From: Shewanella fidelis ATCC BAA-318
GTDB lineage: Bacteria; Pseudomonadota; Gammaproteobacteria; Enterobacterales; Shewanellaceae
Direction of reading: 5' to 3'
Assembly (NCBI RefSeq): GCF_000518605.1
Contig: NZ_JADX01000005.1
Location: 124,001-188,000, forward strand
DNA length: 64,000 bases
The notes below the pieces were generated by a model that worked only from the letters and a program-made list of their open reading frames with translations, was not told where the DNA came from and ran no database searches. This document shows positions 55,317 through 64,000 of this stretch, in pieces; within the stretch, counting starts at the first letter, position 1; each line of letters opens with the position of its first letter. The translations under genes were made by a program, and so were the position numbers.

Positions 55317-56618
55317 ATGAAATCGGCAAATCCAAAAATTGTGATTGTTGGTGGTGGTGCTGGTGGTTTGGAATTGGCGACCCAATTAGGGCATAAATTA
55401 GGTAAGAAGAACCTAGCTCAAATAATTTTGGTCGACAAAAATCGTACTCATATTTGGAAGCCGTTACTGCATGAGGTTGCTACAGGTTCGCTCGATTCAG
55501 CGCTTGATGGCGTGGTGTACTCAGCCCATGCAGCAAAACACGGTTATCAATTTCAATTAGGGACATTTTGCGGTTTAGATGAAGCAACCCAGTCGATTTC
55601 AGTGGCTGCGATTGTCGATGAATCTGGCAAAGTTATGTTGCCTGAGCGCCAAATTCAATACGATAAACTGGTTATCGCAGTGGGTAGCGTAAGCAATGAC
55701 TTTAATACGCCAGGCGTTAAAGAAAACTGCTTTTTTCTCGACTCACATCAACAAGCAAACCGCTTCCATAATGCATTGCTAGACAGCTTTACTCGAGTAC
55801 ATCAGTCAGAAACCATTAATGAGCTTAATATTGCGATTGTCGGCGGTGGCGCGACAGGCGTGGAGTTATCGGCTGAGCTTTACCATGTCACAGATATGCT
55901 TAAGGTCTACGGCTTGAGTAAGATGACGGCAGATAAACTCAATATTCACCTAATTGAAGCTGGCGAGCGAATTTTGCCAGCGCTGCCTGAGCGTATTGCG
56001 ACTTCAGCAAGAATTGAACTCAGTAAGCTTGGTGTAAATGTTATGGAAAATACCCGTATTAGCGAAGCGACTGCAGCAGGTTTTGTAACCTCTGAAGGCA
56101 ATTTGATTGAAGCCAACATTATGTTGTGGGCCGCTGGTGTGAAAGCCGCTGATTTTATCAAAGATATCGGATTATTTGAGCTAAACCGTGCTAACCAAAT
56201 CATGGTTAAGCCTAACTTGCTAAGTACAGTAAGCGACGATATTTACGTTATCGGTGATTGCTGTGCCTGTCAGCAAGCCGATGGTAGCTTTGTGCCACCG
56301 CGAGCACAGTCGGCACATCAAATGGCAGAGTGTGTTGAAAAGAACATTCTTAATGAGCTTAAAGGTGAGCCGCTAGTTGATTATGTTTACGTTGACCACG
56401 GCTCGTTGGTTAACTTGTCACGTTACAGTACTGTCGGTAGCTTGATGGGCAACCTAACTAAAAGCAGTATGTTTGTTGAGGGCAAGATTGCACGTTTAGT
56501 GTATATCTCACTCTATCGTATGCATCAGCAGGCGATCCACGGTACGTTTAAGACGATCGCTTTGTGGTGCGCAGAAAAAGTGATGCGAGTGGTACGTCCA
56601 AGAATGAAACTGCATTAG
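55317..56618 (+). CDS. ndh: Type II NADH dehydrogenase
   Basis: A 433-residue peripheral membrane flavoprotein that passes electrons from NADH to quinone without proton pumping. Two Rossmann loops are visible: FAD-binding IVIVGGGAGGLELA near the N-terminus and NAD-binding IAIVGGGATGVELSAEL in the middle; VYVIGDCCAC ends the FAD site. The basic amphipathic C-terminus (MRVVRPRMKLH) fits membrane attachment. ATG 55317 is chosen over GTG 55302 because GAGGA precedes it. Confidence 0.94.
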   Translation: MKSANPKIVIVGGGAGGLELATQLGHKLGKKNLAQIILVDKNRTHIWKPLLHEVATGSLDSALDGVVYSAHAAKHGYQFQLGTFCGLDEATQSISVAAIVDESGKVMLPERQIQYDKLVIAVGSVSNDFNTPGVKENCFFLDSHQQANRFHNALLDSFTRVHQSETINELNIAIVGGGATGVELSAELYHVTDMLKVYGLSKMTADKLNIHLIEAGERILPALPERIATSARIELSKLGVNVMENTRISEATAAGFVTSEGNLIEANIMLWAAGVKAADFIKDIGLFELNRANQIMVKPNLLSTVSDDIYVIGDCCACQQADGSFVPPRAQSAHQMAECVEKNILNELKGEPLVDYVYVDHGSLVNLSRYSTVGSLMGNLTKSSMFVEGKIARLVYISLYRMHQQAIHGTFKTIALWCAEKVMRVVRPRMKLH

Positions 56619-56633
56619 TACGAATGCCTATTC

Positions 56634-56660
56634 AAAGGGAAGCGCTAGCTTCCCTTTTTT
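56634..56660 (+). terminator. Terminator after ndh
   Basis: AAAGGGAAGC and GCTTCCCTTT pair around a 4-nt loop and are followed by T residues. Confidence 0.88.
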
Positions 56661-56698
56661 AGGTTCGAATAGTTTACTTTCAAGGCATGTAGTCGTTT

Positions 56699-57739
56699 TT
56701 ACGCAGAGCTGACGAGAGGTTCACTATCAAATATCACTTGGTCGCGGCCAGCATTCTTAGCGCGATATAAACGTTGATCCGCTTGGCGTAACACATTGGA
56801 CAAAGCCATACCGGATTGATATTGAGTTAGGCCAATGCTGACAGTAATTTTGATCTCTTTTTGTTGCGTAATATTAAATTGGTGTCGAGCAACTTGAGTT
56901 CTAATCGATTCTGCAATCGAAAGTGCTTCATCTTTGAGTTTGTTTTCTATCACAACGCAAAATTCTTCACCGCCAATTCTAAATGTACGTTGATTACCTG
57001 CGATACGGCTAATGATATTGGCACACTCTTGTAATACAAGATCGCCAGCTTCATGGCCATATTCATCATTAACCTGCTTAAAAAAGTCTATATCTAAAAT
57101 CAGTAGGTGCTGTTCAGTGCCAATATGCTTGAATGCACGAGATGAGTGCAATTGCTCAAAGTAGCGAGTTAAGGCTAACCGATTGAAACTTGCTGTGAGT
57201 GGATCTTGTAAAGCCAGTTTTTGCAGCTTTTGCTCTGAAGCAGCACGATTACTTTCATAAATATGCGATATTACCCAAACAAGTAGGTAGCTAAATACAA
57301 AATTGACGAATAGCGGACTCACAACTAAGCCATATTTGTTGATAATGGCGCTGGTAGTCGCTGTTAATAGAATAACGGTAGGAATGTTAGCGAGTTTTTT
57401 TCCGAGTAGCAGATAAAACACAGTCGGTAAAATAAGCGCCCAACAAACGACAGAGTTAATCGTTTCAGACAGTGTCACTGCGTAAATCACAATCGCCGTA
57501 AGTACGTATAGGTAGAGGTTTACCAGCCAAAACTTGTGGCTATGTTTATATGCTTGCCAAGCAAGGCTAAATGAAAATAGTGCGTAAAATAGCTCTACAT
57601 AACCGAGTAAAATCCACTTTGGTGAGATAACAAGGTTGATAAGTGCCAGTAGTAAGCTTAGTCCCCCTAAAAGCGTACACATGCCGATGAGAACCGCTCT
57701 TCGTAATTGAGCTGTGTTGTTTAGCTCGATGTTATCCAT
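56699..57739 (-). CDS. Diguanylate cyclase with membrane N-terminus
   Basis: A 346-residue protein with about six N-terminal helices (residues 14-158) and a C-terminal GGDEF domain. The catalytic motif is GGEEF (256-260), with the metal-binding Asp216 in ILDIDFFKQVND and the linker motif DPLTASFNR. It should make cyclic di-GMP from GTP. The RxxD inhibitory site expected before GGEEF is missing, so product inhibition through that site is unlikely. The sensory membrane part has no recognised family. Confidence 0.92.
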   Translation of the reverse strand: MDNIELNNTAQLRRAVLIGMCTLLGGLSLLLALINLVISPKWILLGYVELFYALFSFSLAWQAYKHSHKFWLVNLYLYVLTAIVIYAVTLSETINSVVCWALILPTVFYLLLGKKLANIPTVILLTATTSAIINKYGLVVSPLFVNFVFSYLLVWVISHIYESNRAASEQKLQKLALQDPLTASFNRLALTRYFEQLHSSRAFKHIGTEQHLLILDIDFFKQVNDEYGHEAGDLVLQECANIISRIAGNQRTFRIGGEEFCVVIENKLKDEALSIAESIRTQVARHQFNITQQKEIKITVSIGLTQYQSGMALSNVLRQADQRLYRAKNAGRDQVIFDSEPLVSSA

Positions 57740-57837
57740 TTTAGTACTCAGTCCACTTCATTGTGATACCTATATGTTATTGTAATATCAATGGATCGCA
57801 AATGTTAATTTTTATAATGGAGCTATAGGGAGTTGAT

Positions 57838-58914
57838 ATGTGTCTGAGAGTGTTGAATAACCTTAATAATGATTATCCTGTCACCGGGCGTAACATGAAC
57901 TGGTTTAGGCCAATAGAAGCCAATCTATTTCAATTTCCCAAAGGGTTGCACAAGCAAGGATTAAGTTTGGCAAAGGCGAGTAAATTGCAGTTAGACCCCA
58001 GTATGATTTTCAATTGGCAATCTAAGTTTGCCAGTGTTGTCACTATGATGGGGGATGAGGAGCAAGGATTTGCAACTGTAGATGGGATGAATGCTGAAGG
58101 GTTAGTTGTCAACGTATTGTATGATACGCCAGCCACTTATGGTAAACCCAATTATCAAGACAAACATAGTAATATCAGTATATTGCGTTGGCCTCAGTAT
58201 ATTTTAGACTGCTTTAAGAATGTCACTCAGGTAATAAAGTATGCCGAAAGTAATAGCTTACAGTTAATCAGAGAGAAGATCCCTGAAGGGGCGGGAGCGA
58301 GGGAGTTACGTCAAGATAAGATACATCTAGCGGTGTCAGACGCGGCAGGTCGCTCTGTTGTCATTGAGATTAAAAAAGGGAAATTGTCCGTATATGCAGG
58401 TAAAGAGAATCAAATTGTCACCAATGAACCTGATTACCCAACTCAATTAGCAATTTTGACTTATTGGCAATATTTATGGGGCAAAACTAAGCCAGCTATC
58501 GCAACTCCGATATTTACGGCACCGGGAGGAACTTCACCGACTCAGAGCTTTGAGAGAGCAGCTTTTTATTTAACACTTTCACAAGCGGTGGAAAATCATG
58601 ATGATGTGATTGCTCAGACTCGTGCCTTTATGGCTAACGGCGCGATCCCATTCGCGTTTAACCCAAGCCAAAAGCAGTATGCTACTTGTACGCGCTGGAC
58701 AAATTTAGCGGTTCATAAAGCGGGTCAATACTCATTTATTAACCCACTTAACATGATGCCAGTATGGCTTCGGGTGAGCGCAGATATTGCCAATTGCGCC
58801 AAGGTGAAACTTATCTCGGTCAACACAGAGTTGCAAATCGTTGACAATCACCGTGAGTTGCAAGGAGATATGCTAAGTTATCTGCAACCTTGTAAAGAGC
58901 CTTACAAGAGTTAA
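57838..58914 (+). CDS. Ntn-type linear amide C-N hydrolase (choloylglycine hydrolase family)
   Basis: A 358-residue N-terminal-nucleophile amidase. Cys2 is the expected nucleophile after Met removal, with Arg18, Asn196 (VTNEP) and Arg240 (SFERAAFYL) in the usual places. Residue 21 in GRNMNW is Asn, whereas bile-salt hydrolases have Asp21. There is no signal peptide, so it is probably cytoplasmic. Family members hydrolyse bile-salt amides, penicillin V and, in some Gram-negatives, acyl-homoserine lactones. The substrate here is unknown. Confidence 0.85.
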   Translation: MCLRVLNNLNNDYPVTGRNMNWFRPIEANLFQFPKGLHKQGLSLAKASKLQLDPSMIFNWQSKFASVVTMMGDEEQGFATVDGMNAEGLVVNVLYDTPATYGKPNYQDKHSNISILRWPQYILDCFKNVTQVIKYAESNSLQLIREKIPEGAGARELRQDKIHLAVSDAAGRSVVIEIKKGKLSVYAGKENQIVTNEPDYPTQLAILTYWQYLWGKTKPAIATPIFTAPGGTSPTQSFERAAFYLTLSQAVENHDDVIAQTRAFMANGAIPFAFNPSQKQYATCTRWTNLAVHKAGQYSFINPLNMMPVWLRVSADIANCAKVKLISVNTELQIVDNHRELQGDMLSYLQPCKEPYKS

Positions 58915-58926
58915 CTCAAGTATCAT

Positions 58927-59139
58927 TTAAGCTTGCTTTTGCCACCACTTTTTAAGTGTTGGAAAAGCTAAGCTGACAAAACCACCAATCAAGCACGCCC
59001 ACATTAAGCATATTAATGCGGCAACACCATATAGCGCGACTTCATTATCAGCATACGCAATATAGAGGTGGTGGGTGCCTTGCAGCAACCCGACAAAAGC
59101 GGCAAAGCAAACGATACTAGCAATAATAGCGATTAACAT
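58927..59139 (-). CDS. Small two-helix membrane protein
   Basis: A 70-residue protein with two hydrophobic helices (about 3-20 and 36-58) and a basic end (TLKKWWQKQA). The ribosome site GGAAGGA supports it. I do not recognise a family; it may be an accessory membrane protein. Confidence 0.7.
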   Translation of the reverse strand: MLIAIIASIVCFAAFVGLLQGTHHLYIAYADNEVALYGVAALICLMWACLIGGFVSLAFPTLKKWWQKQA

Positions 59140-59234
59140 ATGTCCTTCCTTACTTTTGATGGTTTATCAAAAATTTAGCCCATTTTGCTGACTAATTTAA
59201 GTACTAAACTACCTAGTTGCGATACGGGCACGCT

Positions 59235-62200
59235 TTAATTTTGTGCAGCCTCGACTCGATCACGGATCTTGCGAGACTTTTCTTTGGCGAACAATGTCAT
59301 AAACTCATTTCCGCCTGCTTGCTTAGCTAAAATATCGACCAACTCAGCTTTAGAATCAATACGCAAAAATGGCAGCAAAGGTTTAATTTCATCGCGTTGC
59401 GCCATGGCGATAATGTACTGCCCCATACATGGTTGATAGTGTTTGATCATATATAGCAACAGGAGTTCAGGCTTTACCTTATGGCTAAACAGCCAATCAA
59501 GCAGAGCTTGATAAGCGGCTTGTTCATAATCATCTTCATCGCACTCTAAGCGAGTCGCTAAGTCCATCTTGCCTTGTAGGGCAAGCATGTCTACGTAACC
59601 TGTGACTAGCCCGTCTGTAATCACTTTGTAAGCACGATAACTGTGATTTGCTAGCAACTTAACTAAGCGACCGCAACGCTCATCGTCCAGCAGCCATACA
59701 TATTGGCTCAGTGCATGGCTACGATACTCTTTTAGGTTGACTGTGGTTTCATAGCTAACATACTGGTTAAATTGCGGTGCAAACTCTGCATAATCTAGCT
59801 CGCCGTGAAGATAGGCCCATAGGTTTTGGTTAACTTGGTTTTGGCGTTCTTCTGGAGTAGGTAGGTTTTTGACTGCGTCAATCACGGTTTGGGCATCGAC
59901 CTTGTCATCGAGGATCACAATTTGACCGCCAACGTAAAAATTACCGTCTTTAAACGCGTCTTTGTCTGCCACTAACACCAGTAGTTCATCGCCAACCTGC
60001 TGTAAGATCTCTGTGTAGATCCAATCCATTCTATCGTTCTTACGGCTTTGGCTGATATCGGCGTTAGGATGCAATTTGACCTGAAAGCGTAACTTTTTAG
60101 GCAGCTCAGCCTCGTCGGTGACAAAGTCAGAAAAGATCACATTGTCGCTAAACTTGCTGGCAACCACCTCTTCCCATGAGTTTTGATTAAGCTTAATAAA
60201 GTCGGCTAGACATTGCTTTAGCTGGTTATCGAGAGCAAAAGGCATACTTGGGAAAGCCATTGCTACATGCTTATGAAAATCGAGCTTTATGGGTTGATAG
60301 CTATAATCTAATCCGCGTAATAACGCCTTAGCGTTTTCCTGTGCTATTGGATCTATTGGTTTTTCAGTGGTTAAAGCACCTATTAACTCGACTAAGTTTA
60401 CGTAATCTTCAGTGCGAGATGAGCTAGCGCTAAATTGCTCAACTTGATAGGCCAAGGTAAAGGCTTTATCTATGCCATGGTTGTTTAACATATCGAAAAA
60501 GTTGCGCTCATCGACAGCTGACTCAAATCTCAACTTGCGGCTATGTTCGCTAAAGGCTTTAGCAATAACATGCACAACTCTGATCGGTGCCATGGTGATC
60601 AGCAGTTGCCAAATGCGCTCAGCATTAATGGCTTCAGGGATGTCGAGTTGCTTTAGCCATAAGCAACTTAGGATCACCCGTTGGTAGTCATCATCACGGT
60701 CATCTAAGAAGCTATAGCTTTTTTGCTGTGGACTAATTTTAGGGAAGTATAAAGATGCCTGACGACAGATATTTTCGCTATAAAGGTATTGGTTTAATAG
60801 CGCTATTATTTGTTGTTGATCAAGCTCAGGATGAGGATCGGTAAAATAAGCTTTTAGCTGTTGTAGCTCTGTATCATTGAGGCCTTTTTCGGTGAAAGGA
60901 CCATCTTCTAAGATATCGGCATTTTCGAGCATCAAGTTTACAGCACGCTCAAATATGCCATTGAGTTTGTGCTGCAAGGCTTGAGTGTATTCATCATCGC
61001 AATTTTGCTGTTTATCTTTAAGTAATAGGTAAGCACATAGTGCGTCGATACCTAACTCATCTTCAGGCCAGTCTTGGCAGTTTAAGCAGGCGCGATTGGC
61101 AAATAGTTCGTCAGCTTGTTCGAGCATTTCTGCAGAGATCTGGCTATAGCCAATGTCACAAAATTCATCGAGTAAGCTTTCTAATGATTTTTGTTCTGCT
61201 CTACTAACTCCATTAGTTGATTTTTGTTCGGCACCAGCTGGCATGTAGCGAGCGTAGTAATCATCAACACTGATAATGGCTTGATACTCTGTCTCACCGG
61301 TTAGCAGGTCGCACATTTCGTCATTAAAGGCTTGTTGGCCAAAGAAGCGGTAGAAAATGTCGACAAATCGTAATAGGGTTTGCGCACTGCGTACTTGGCT
61401 TTCAGGCTGACTGTTAGCCGATGCCAATGTTACATTTTCGGGCTTGGGATTGACTCGGCTGATAAAGCCATTGATTTCTGCTTCGTCCATGTCCTCATCA
61501 TTATCTTGCAGCAAATCTTTTGCTAGGAGCTCCATCACTTCATGGAAGTTATCGCGTACATGGTCAAAGTCGTCCATATCCCAGCAAGACTCTTGGATTG
61601 CTTCAAAAAAGGTTAATGCGTGCTTTTCACTATGTGGGACGATGTTAAAGCATTCAATATCATCAAGGATCTGCGGATTTTCGCCAGTAGATATGTAAGC
61701 CAGTAGCGCGTGGCTATTTTCAAGGCTCAACATAAACTCGCTGACCATCTTCAGTCCGCCTAGGTACTTGTCGCGTGCTTCTTTACGTTCTGCGCGCTCA
61801 ATTCGTTGCTTTCGTTGGTAGGCAATACTGCCTGCATAACAACAGAGCTTGCCGTTAAGCTCCTGCTTTAGTTGGTTTTGTAAGTTAATGGCTTCATTTT
61901 CAAGACTATCATGAATGAAATGCTCGGCTAGCTCACAGTTCATTTCTTCACTATCTTGACCACAACATTCGGCGATTAAGGTGATATATAAGTTGAGGAT
62001 TGGTTTTTGTTCTTCCAGTGAGTCATGCTCGCTATAAACCAGTGCGGGCTGGGCATGAAAGCGTTGCTTAATCAGCTCAATAAAACGCGGATATTTATCT
62101 GGATTAGCTTTTAAGTAATCACCAAGAGGTTGGTATCTTGGCGCCGGTTGCTCCCAATCACTGCCGTAAAAAGCGAACCTAAAGCTATGATTATCACACC

Positions 62201-62798
62201 AGATAAAGGCGTTGATCATTGCCTCACACCAACCATGTTTTCTGAGTAGGCTTAACAGCATATCGCCATAGCCAACTGCATGCTCATCATCCCAGTACGG
62301 AATAAAAAACTGCGCTAAATAAACGGCGTCATTAGCGTCTTTTGCCGCCATCATATATAGCGGTTCTGCGCCGAATACTCGCGTATCATCAAGCCACATG
62401 TCACTGGTGTCGTTTTCAAAGCGGGCATGGTTAACCATGGCTTGTGCAGTCTTACGTAGCTGTGGGGTGAGTGAGTTATGCTCAAGGGCTAGGGCAAATA
62501 ATAAGGTCTCAGACAGATGCAGTTGACGTTCATCACTGACAACATAGCTACTCAAGTGACCACCATCCGGGTTTAACCCAAGTGCATCCATTGTTGGCTG
62601 CGTGTCTTGTAGCATCTCTAGTTGCAAGTGTTCAGTTGTGCCGCTGCTGTTATCCATAAACATCAAGTTGAATCGACCGCTTTTATCAAAGGCTTGATGT
62701 GCTTCTAGCTTAGCTTGATAGGTTTGTAAGGCTTGCTTGATGCTGGCCGTGCTGTGGCGGTTAAACTCGATAACTTGTAGCTGGCTAAATGTGTCCAT
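59235..62798 (-). CDS. Large cytoplasmic protein of unknown function
   Basis: A 1187-residue protein without signal peptide or membrane helices. It is acidic and mostly helical, with several Asp/Glu-rich runs (DNDEDMDEAEING, LDDRDDDYQR) and a basic C-terminal end. I see no catalytic signature or recognised domain. It might be a scaffold or repeat-type protein, and a long helical array (Leu-rich segments spaced throughout) is suggested but not shown. The start is ATG 62798 after AGGACAG. The neighbouring genes give no hint at function. Confidence 0.8.
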   Translation of the reverse strand: MDTFSQLQVIEFNRHSTASIKQALQTYQAKLEAHQAFDKSGRFNLMFMDNSSGTTEHLQLEMLQDTQPTMDALGLNPDGGHLSSYVVSDERQLHLSETLLFALALEHNSLTPQLRKTAQAMVNHARFENDTSDMWLDDTRVFGAEPLYMMAAKDANDAVYLAQFFIPYWDDEHAVGYGDMLLSLLRKHGWCEAMINAFIWCDNHSFRFAFYGSDWEQPAPRYQPLGDYLKANPDKYPRFIELIKQRFHAQPALVYSEHDSLEEQKPILNLYITLIAECCGQDSEEMNCELAEHFIHDSLENEAINLQNQLKQELNGKLCCYAGSIAYQRKQRIERAERKEARDKYLGGLKMVSEFMLSLENSHALLAYISTGENPQILDDIECFNIVPHSEKHALTFFEAIQESCWDMDDFDHVRDNFHEVMELLAKDLLQDNDEDMDEAEINGFISRVNPKPENVTLASANSQPESQVRSAQTLLRFVDIFYRFFGQQAFNDEMCDLLTGETEYQAIISVDDYYARYMPAGAEQKSTNGVSRAEQKSLESLLDEFCDIGYSQISAEMLEQADELFANRACLNCQDWPEDELGIDALCAYLLLKDKQQNCDDEYTQALQHKLNGIFERAVNLMLENADILEDGPFTEKGLNDTELQQLKAYFTDPHPELDQQQIIALLNQYLYSENICRQASLYFPKISPQQKSYSFLDDRDDDYQRVILSCLWLKQLDIPEAINAERIWQLLITMAPIRVVHVIAKAFSEHSRKLRFESAVDERNFFDMLNNHGIDKAFTLAYQVEQFSASSSRTEDYVNLVELIGALTTEKPIDPIAQENAKALLRGLDYSYQPIKLDFHKHVAMAFPSMPFALDNQLKQCLADFIKLNQNSWEEVVASKFSDNVIFSDFVTDEAELPKKLRFQVKLHPNADISQSRKNDRMDWIYTEILQQVGDELLVLVADKDAFKDGNFYVGGQIVILDDKVDAQTVIDAVKNLPTPEERQNQVNQNLWAYLHGELDYAEFAPQFNQYVSYETTVNLKEYRSHALSQYVWLLDDERCGRLVKLLANHSYRAYKVITDGLVTGYVDMLALQGKMDLATRLECDEDDYEQAAYQALLDWLFSHKVKPELLLLYMIKHYQPCMGQYIIAMAQRDEIKPLLPFLRIDSKAELVDILAKQAGGNEFMTLFAKEKSRKIRDRVEAAQN

Positions 62799-63210
62799 AC
62801 TGCTGTCCTGTAAACATTGGATTGATCCCGAGGGAATTGGGATAACTACTAGATTTTCACTGCAGAATACCTGATCACTTTAACCAGATCAGTTATTTAG
62901 CCAATCAATTTTATGACGGTCTGGAAATTTGTGATAACACAGACAGAAATCTTGGCAGGGCGAGGCCGTTTTGGATTAATGCTACAGATTGAAGCAAGTA
63001 ACTACGATTTTCCTATCAGCAAAACCTAGGGTCTCTTTACCCGCTAAAAATTGTCTCCCTTATTTGATTGCTTGCGTTTATAATCTCGCGCCGATTTTAG
63101 GAGAGCAAGGTATTTGCATCCTAATTAACTAATTTAAATAAAGTTGTTATAGGTAATCCTCGCTCTTTGCTAAGGCGATGTCAGTAAGGTTTTACGAGTA
63201 AATACGAGTC
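62799..63210. other. Divergent region with a good minus-10 element
   Basis: About 410 bases between the 1187-residue gene and the lipoprotein gene. TATAAT at 63079-63084 is a perfect minus-10 match for the plus-strand gene, although no strong minus-35 is 17 bases upstream. No gene is seen. Confidence 0.5.
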
Positions 63211-64000
63211 ATGATGAAAAAAGCGCTATTTGTTTCGTTTGCAGTAAGTGCATTAACCGCGTGTGGCGGTGGTGGGAGTGAGTCAGAGCAATCTGGCGGC
63301 CAAGTGTTGGGATCTGTAGTTGCTGATGCCTATTTGTTTGATGATAAGGCGCTTGCGAGAGTCAACTCGCGTCGTGGTACCAATTACAGTGCTGAAAATG
63401 GTGAGCAAGGTGAAGCAGAGCTAGCCACATGGCATGTATGCGGTGACACCTATAACAGCTTGATAGCAGAAAACTTGTACAATCAAGATTATGATCAAGA
63501 CGGTGTTGCTGACACCAACCTAACCGATGACAAAGGTAACCTTTATTACAATATCGACCTTAACGGCGACAAGTTAGCTGAGTTAAACACACTAACATCT
63601 CGTGAGGGGATTTACCTGAACGTTGATATGAACTGTGATGCTGCGGCGGATGTGAATATCGATAATAACTTTGATGGTATTAGCGATCTCAACATTGACG
63701 TTGATGGCGACATGGTGGCTGATCGATTAATTGATATTGATGGCGACGGCAAGCCAGACTTTTCTTATACCGATAGCGATGGTGTATCCCTTGCTGGCGT
63801 TAAAGTATTGCTGCAAGGAAAATATGGTGAGTTTGAAACGACTACTGATGACAATGGTAAGTTCTCATTTGAGCGTATTCCAACTGGTAGTTACACCTTA
63901 AAAGCTGACGATGTCGCCCTAGATGGTTCTAATATCTGGACTCGCACTATTGTTGAAATTGAAGAGTTTGATGACTCGATTGGTGCGTTCAGAATGCACC
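63211..64000 (+). CDS. Acidic Ca-binding-type lipoprotein, N-terminal part
   Basis: The frame is open to the end of the window (263 codons), so the gene is cut. Lipobox LTAC (Cys18) follows a short signal sequence. Next come Asp-rich loops of the dockerin/thrombospondin-3 calcium type (DYDQDGVADTN, DVDGDMVADR, DIDGDGKPDF). The last visible part is a carboxypeptidase-regulatory-like or SdrD-B type beta domain (SLAGVKVLLQ ... DDNGKFSFERIPTGSYTL). Likely a surface lipoprotein; function unknown. ATG 63211 and ATG 63214 are both possible. Confidence 0.8.
   Translation, partial: MMKKALFVSFAVSALTACGGGGSESEQSGGQVLGSVVADAYLFDDKALARVNSRRGTNYSAENGEQGEAELATWHVCGDTYNSLIAENLYNQDYDQDGVADTNLTDDKGNLYYNIDLNGDKLAELNTLTSREGIYLNVDMNCDAAADVNIDNNFDGISDLNIDVDGDMVADRLIDIDGDGKPDFSYTDSDGVSLAGVKVLLQGKYGEFETTTDDNGKFSFERIPTGSYTLKADDVALDGSNIWTRTIVEIEEFDDSIGAFRMH

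Overview
The window is about 64 kb of a gammaproteobacterial chromosome that most resembles Shewanella. The pointers are a cys locus in which cobA, cysD, cysN, an SLC13 permease and cysC form one run, a TIGR03899/DUF2806-type protein, a DUF6482-type protein, an ArfA gene, and many envelope and iron-related genes. The genus is an inference from gene content and protein style; no rRNA or other decisive marker is present. I see no tRNA, rRNA, CRISPR array, transposase, integrase or phage gene.

Layout. 0-1.1 kb: the 3' end of cysI overlapping cysH (sulfite and PAPS reduction). 1.1-5.7 kb: a long non-coding gap with an orphan terminator, an unassigned secreted protein, a DUF3010-like protein, a periplasmic peroxiredoxin and a RIO kinase. 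5.8-13.5 kb (minus strand): secreted and envelope proteins, namely an M66 mucinase of the StcE/TagA family, a GbpA-like chitin-binding LPMO, an S41-like protein whose expected catalytic serine appears to be Gln, and outer-membrane phospholipase A. 13.9-19.6 kb: cobA-cysD-cysN-SLC13-cysC, which together with cysH and cysI covers sulfate uptake, activation and reduction plus siroheme supply. 19.6-21.8 kb: a TIGR03899-like protein and an MFS transporter.

22-29 kb: a locus behind a candidate Fur site (coiled-coil outer-membrane barrel, imelysin lipoprotein, di-heme oxidoreductase), then HemG with a cytochrome b561-like membrane protein, and a GT4 glycosyltransferase. 29-34 kb (minus): a DsbA-like oxidase with a CGNC site and a His-rich insert, a DUF4397 lipoprotein, a flippase-like protein and a 2OG-Fe(II) oxygenase. 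34.5-39 kb: pirin, a DUF1877-like protein, an RNase D-like nuclease, a cold-shock/DUF3465 fusion and an EamA exporter.

39-44.6 kb: arfA with a terminator-like hairpin inside its reading frame, a COG0701 permease with a Cys-Cys repeat loop preceded by two related inverted repeats, a putative zinc-binding protein, a NhaC-type antiporter and a LysR regulator. 44.7-51.3 kb: an HlyD/DUF2955 efflux pair, then a DUF3325-DUF3649-PepSY operon divergent from a TonB receptor across a second candidate Fur site. 51.3-64 kb: a NimT/NimR-like transporter-regulator pair, small envelope proteins, NADH dehydrogenase II, a diguanylate cyclase, an Ntn amidohydrolase with Asn at the usual Asp21 position, a 1187-residue protein of unknown function and the start of an acidic lipoprotein that runs off the end.

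Much of the window serves sulfur assimilation, iron and heme handling, and envelope or secreted functions. Single or convergent transcription units are mostly separated by clear intrinsic terminators. Several start codons were moved from the longest frame to a start with a good ribosome binding site, including two TTG starts. All family assignments come from reading motifs by eye; no database search was run.
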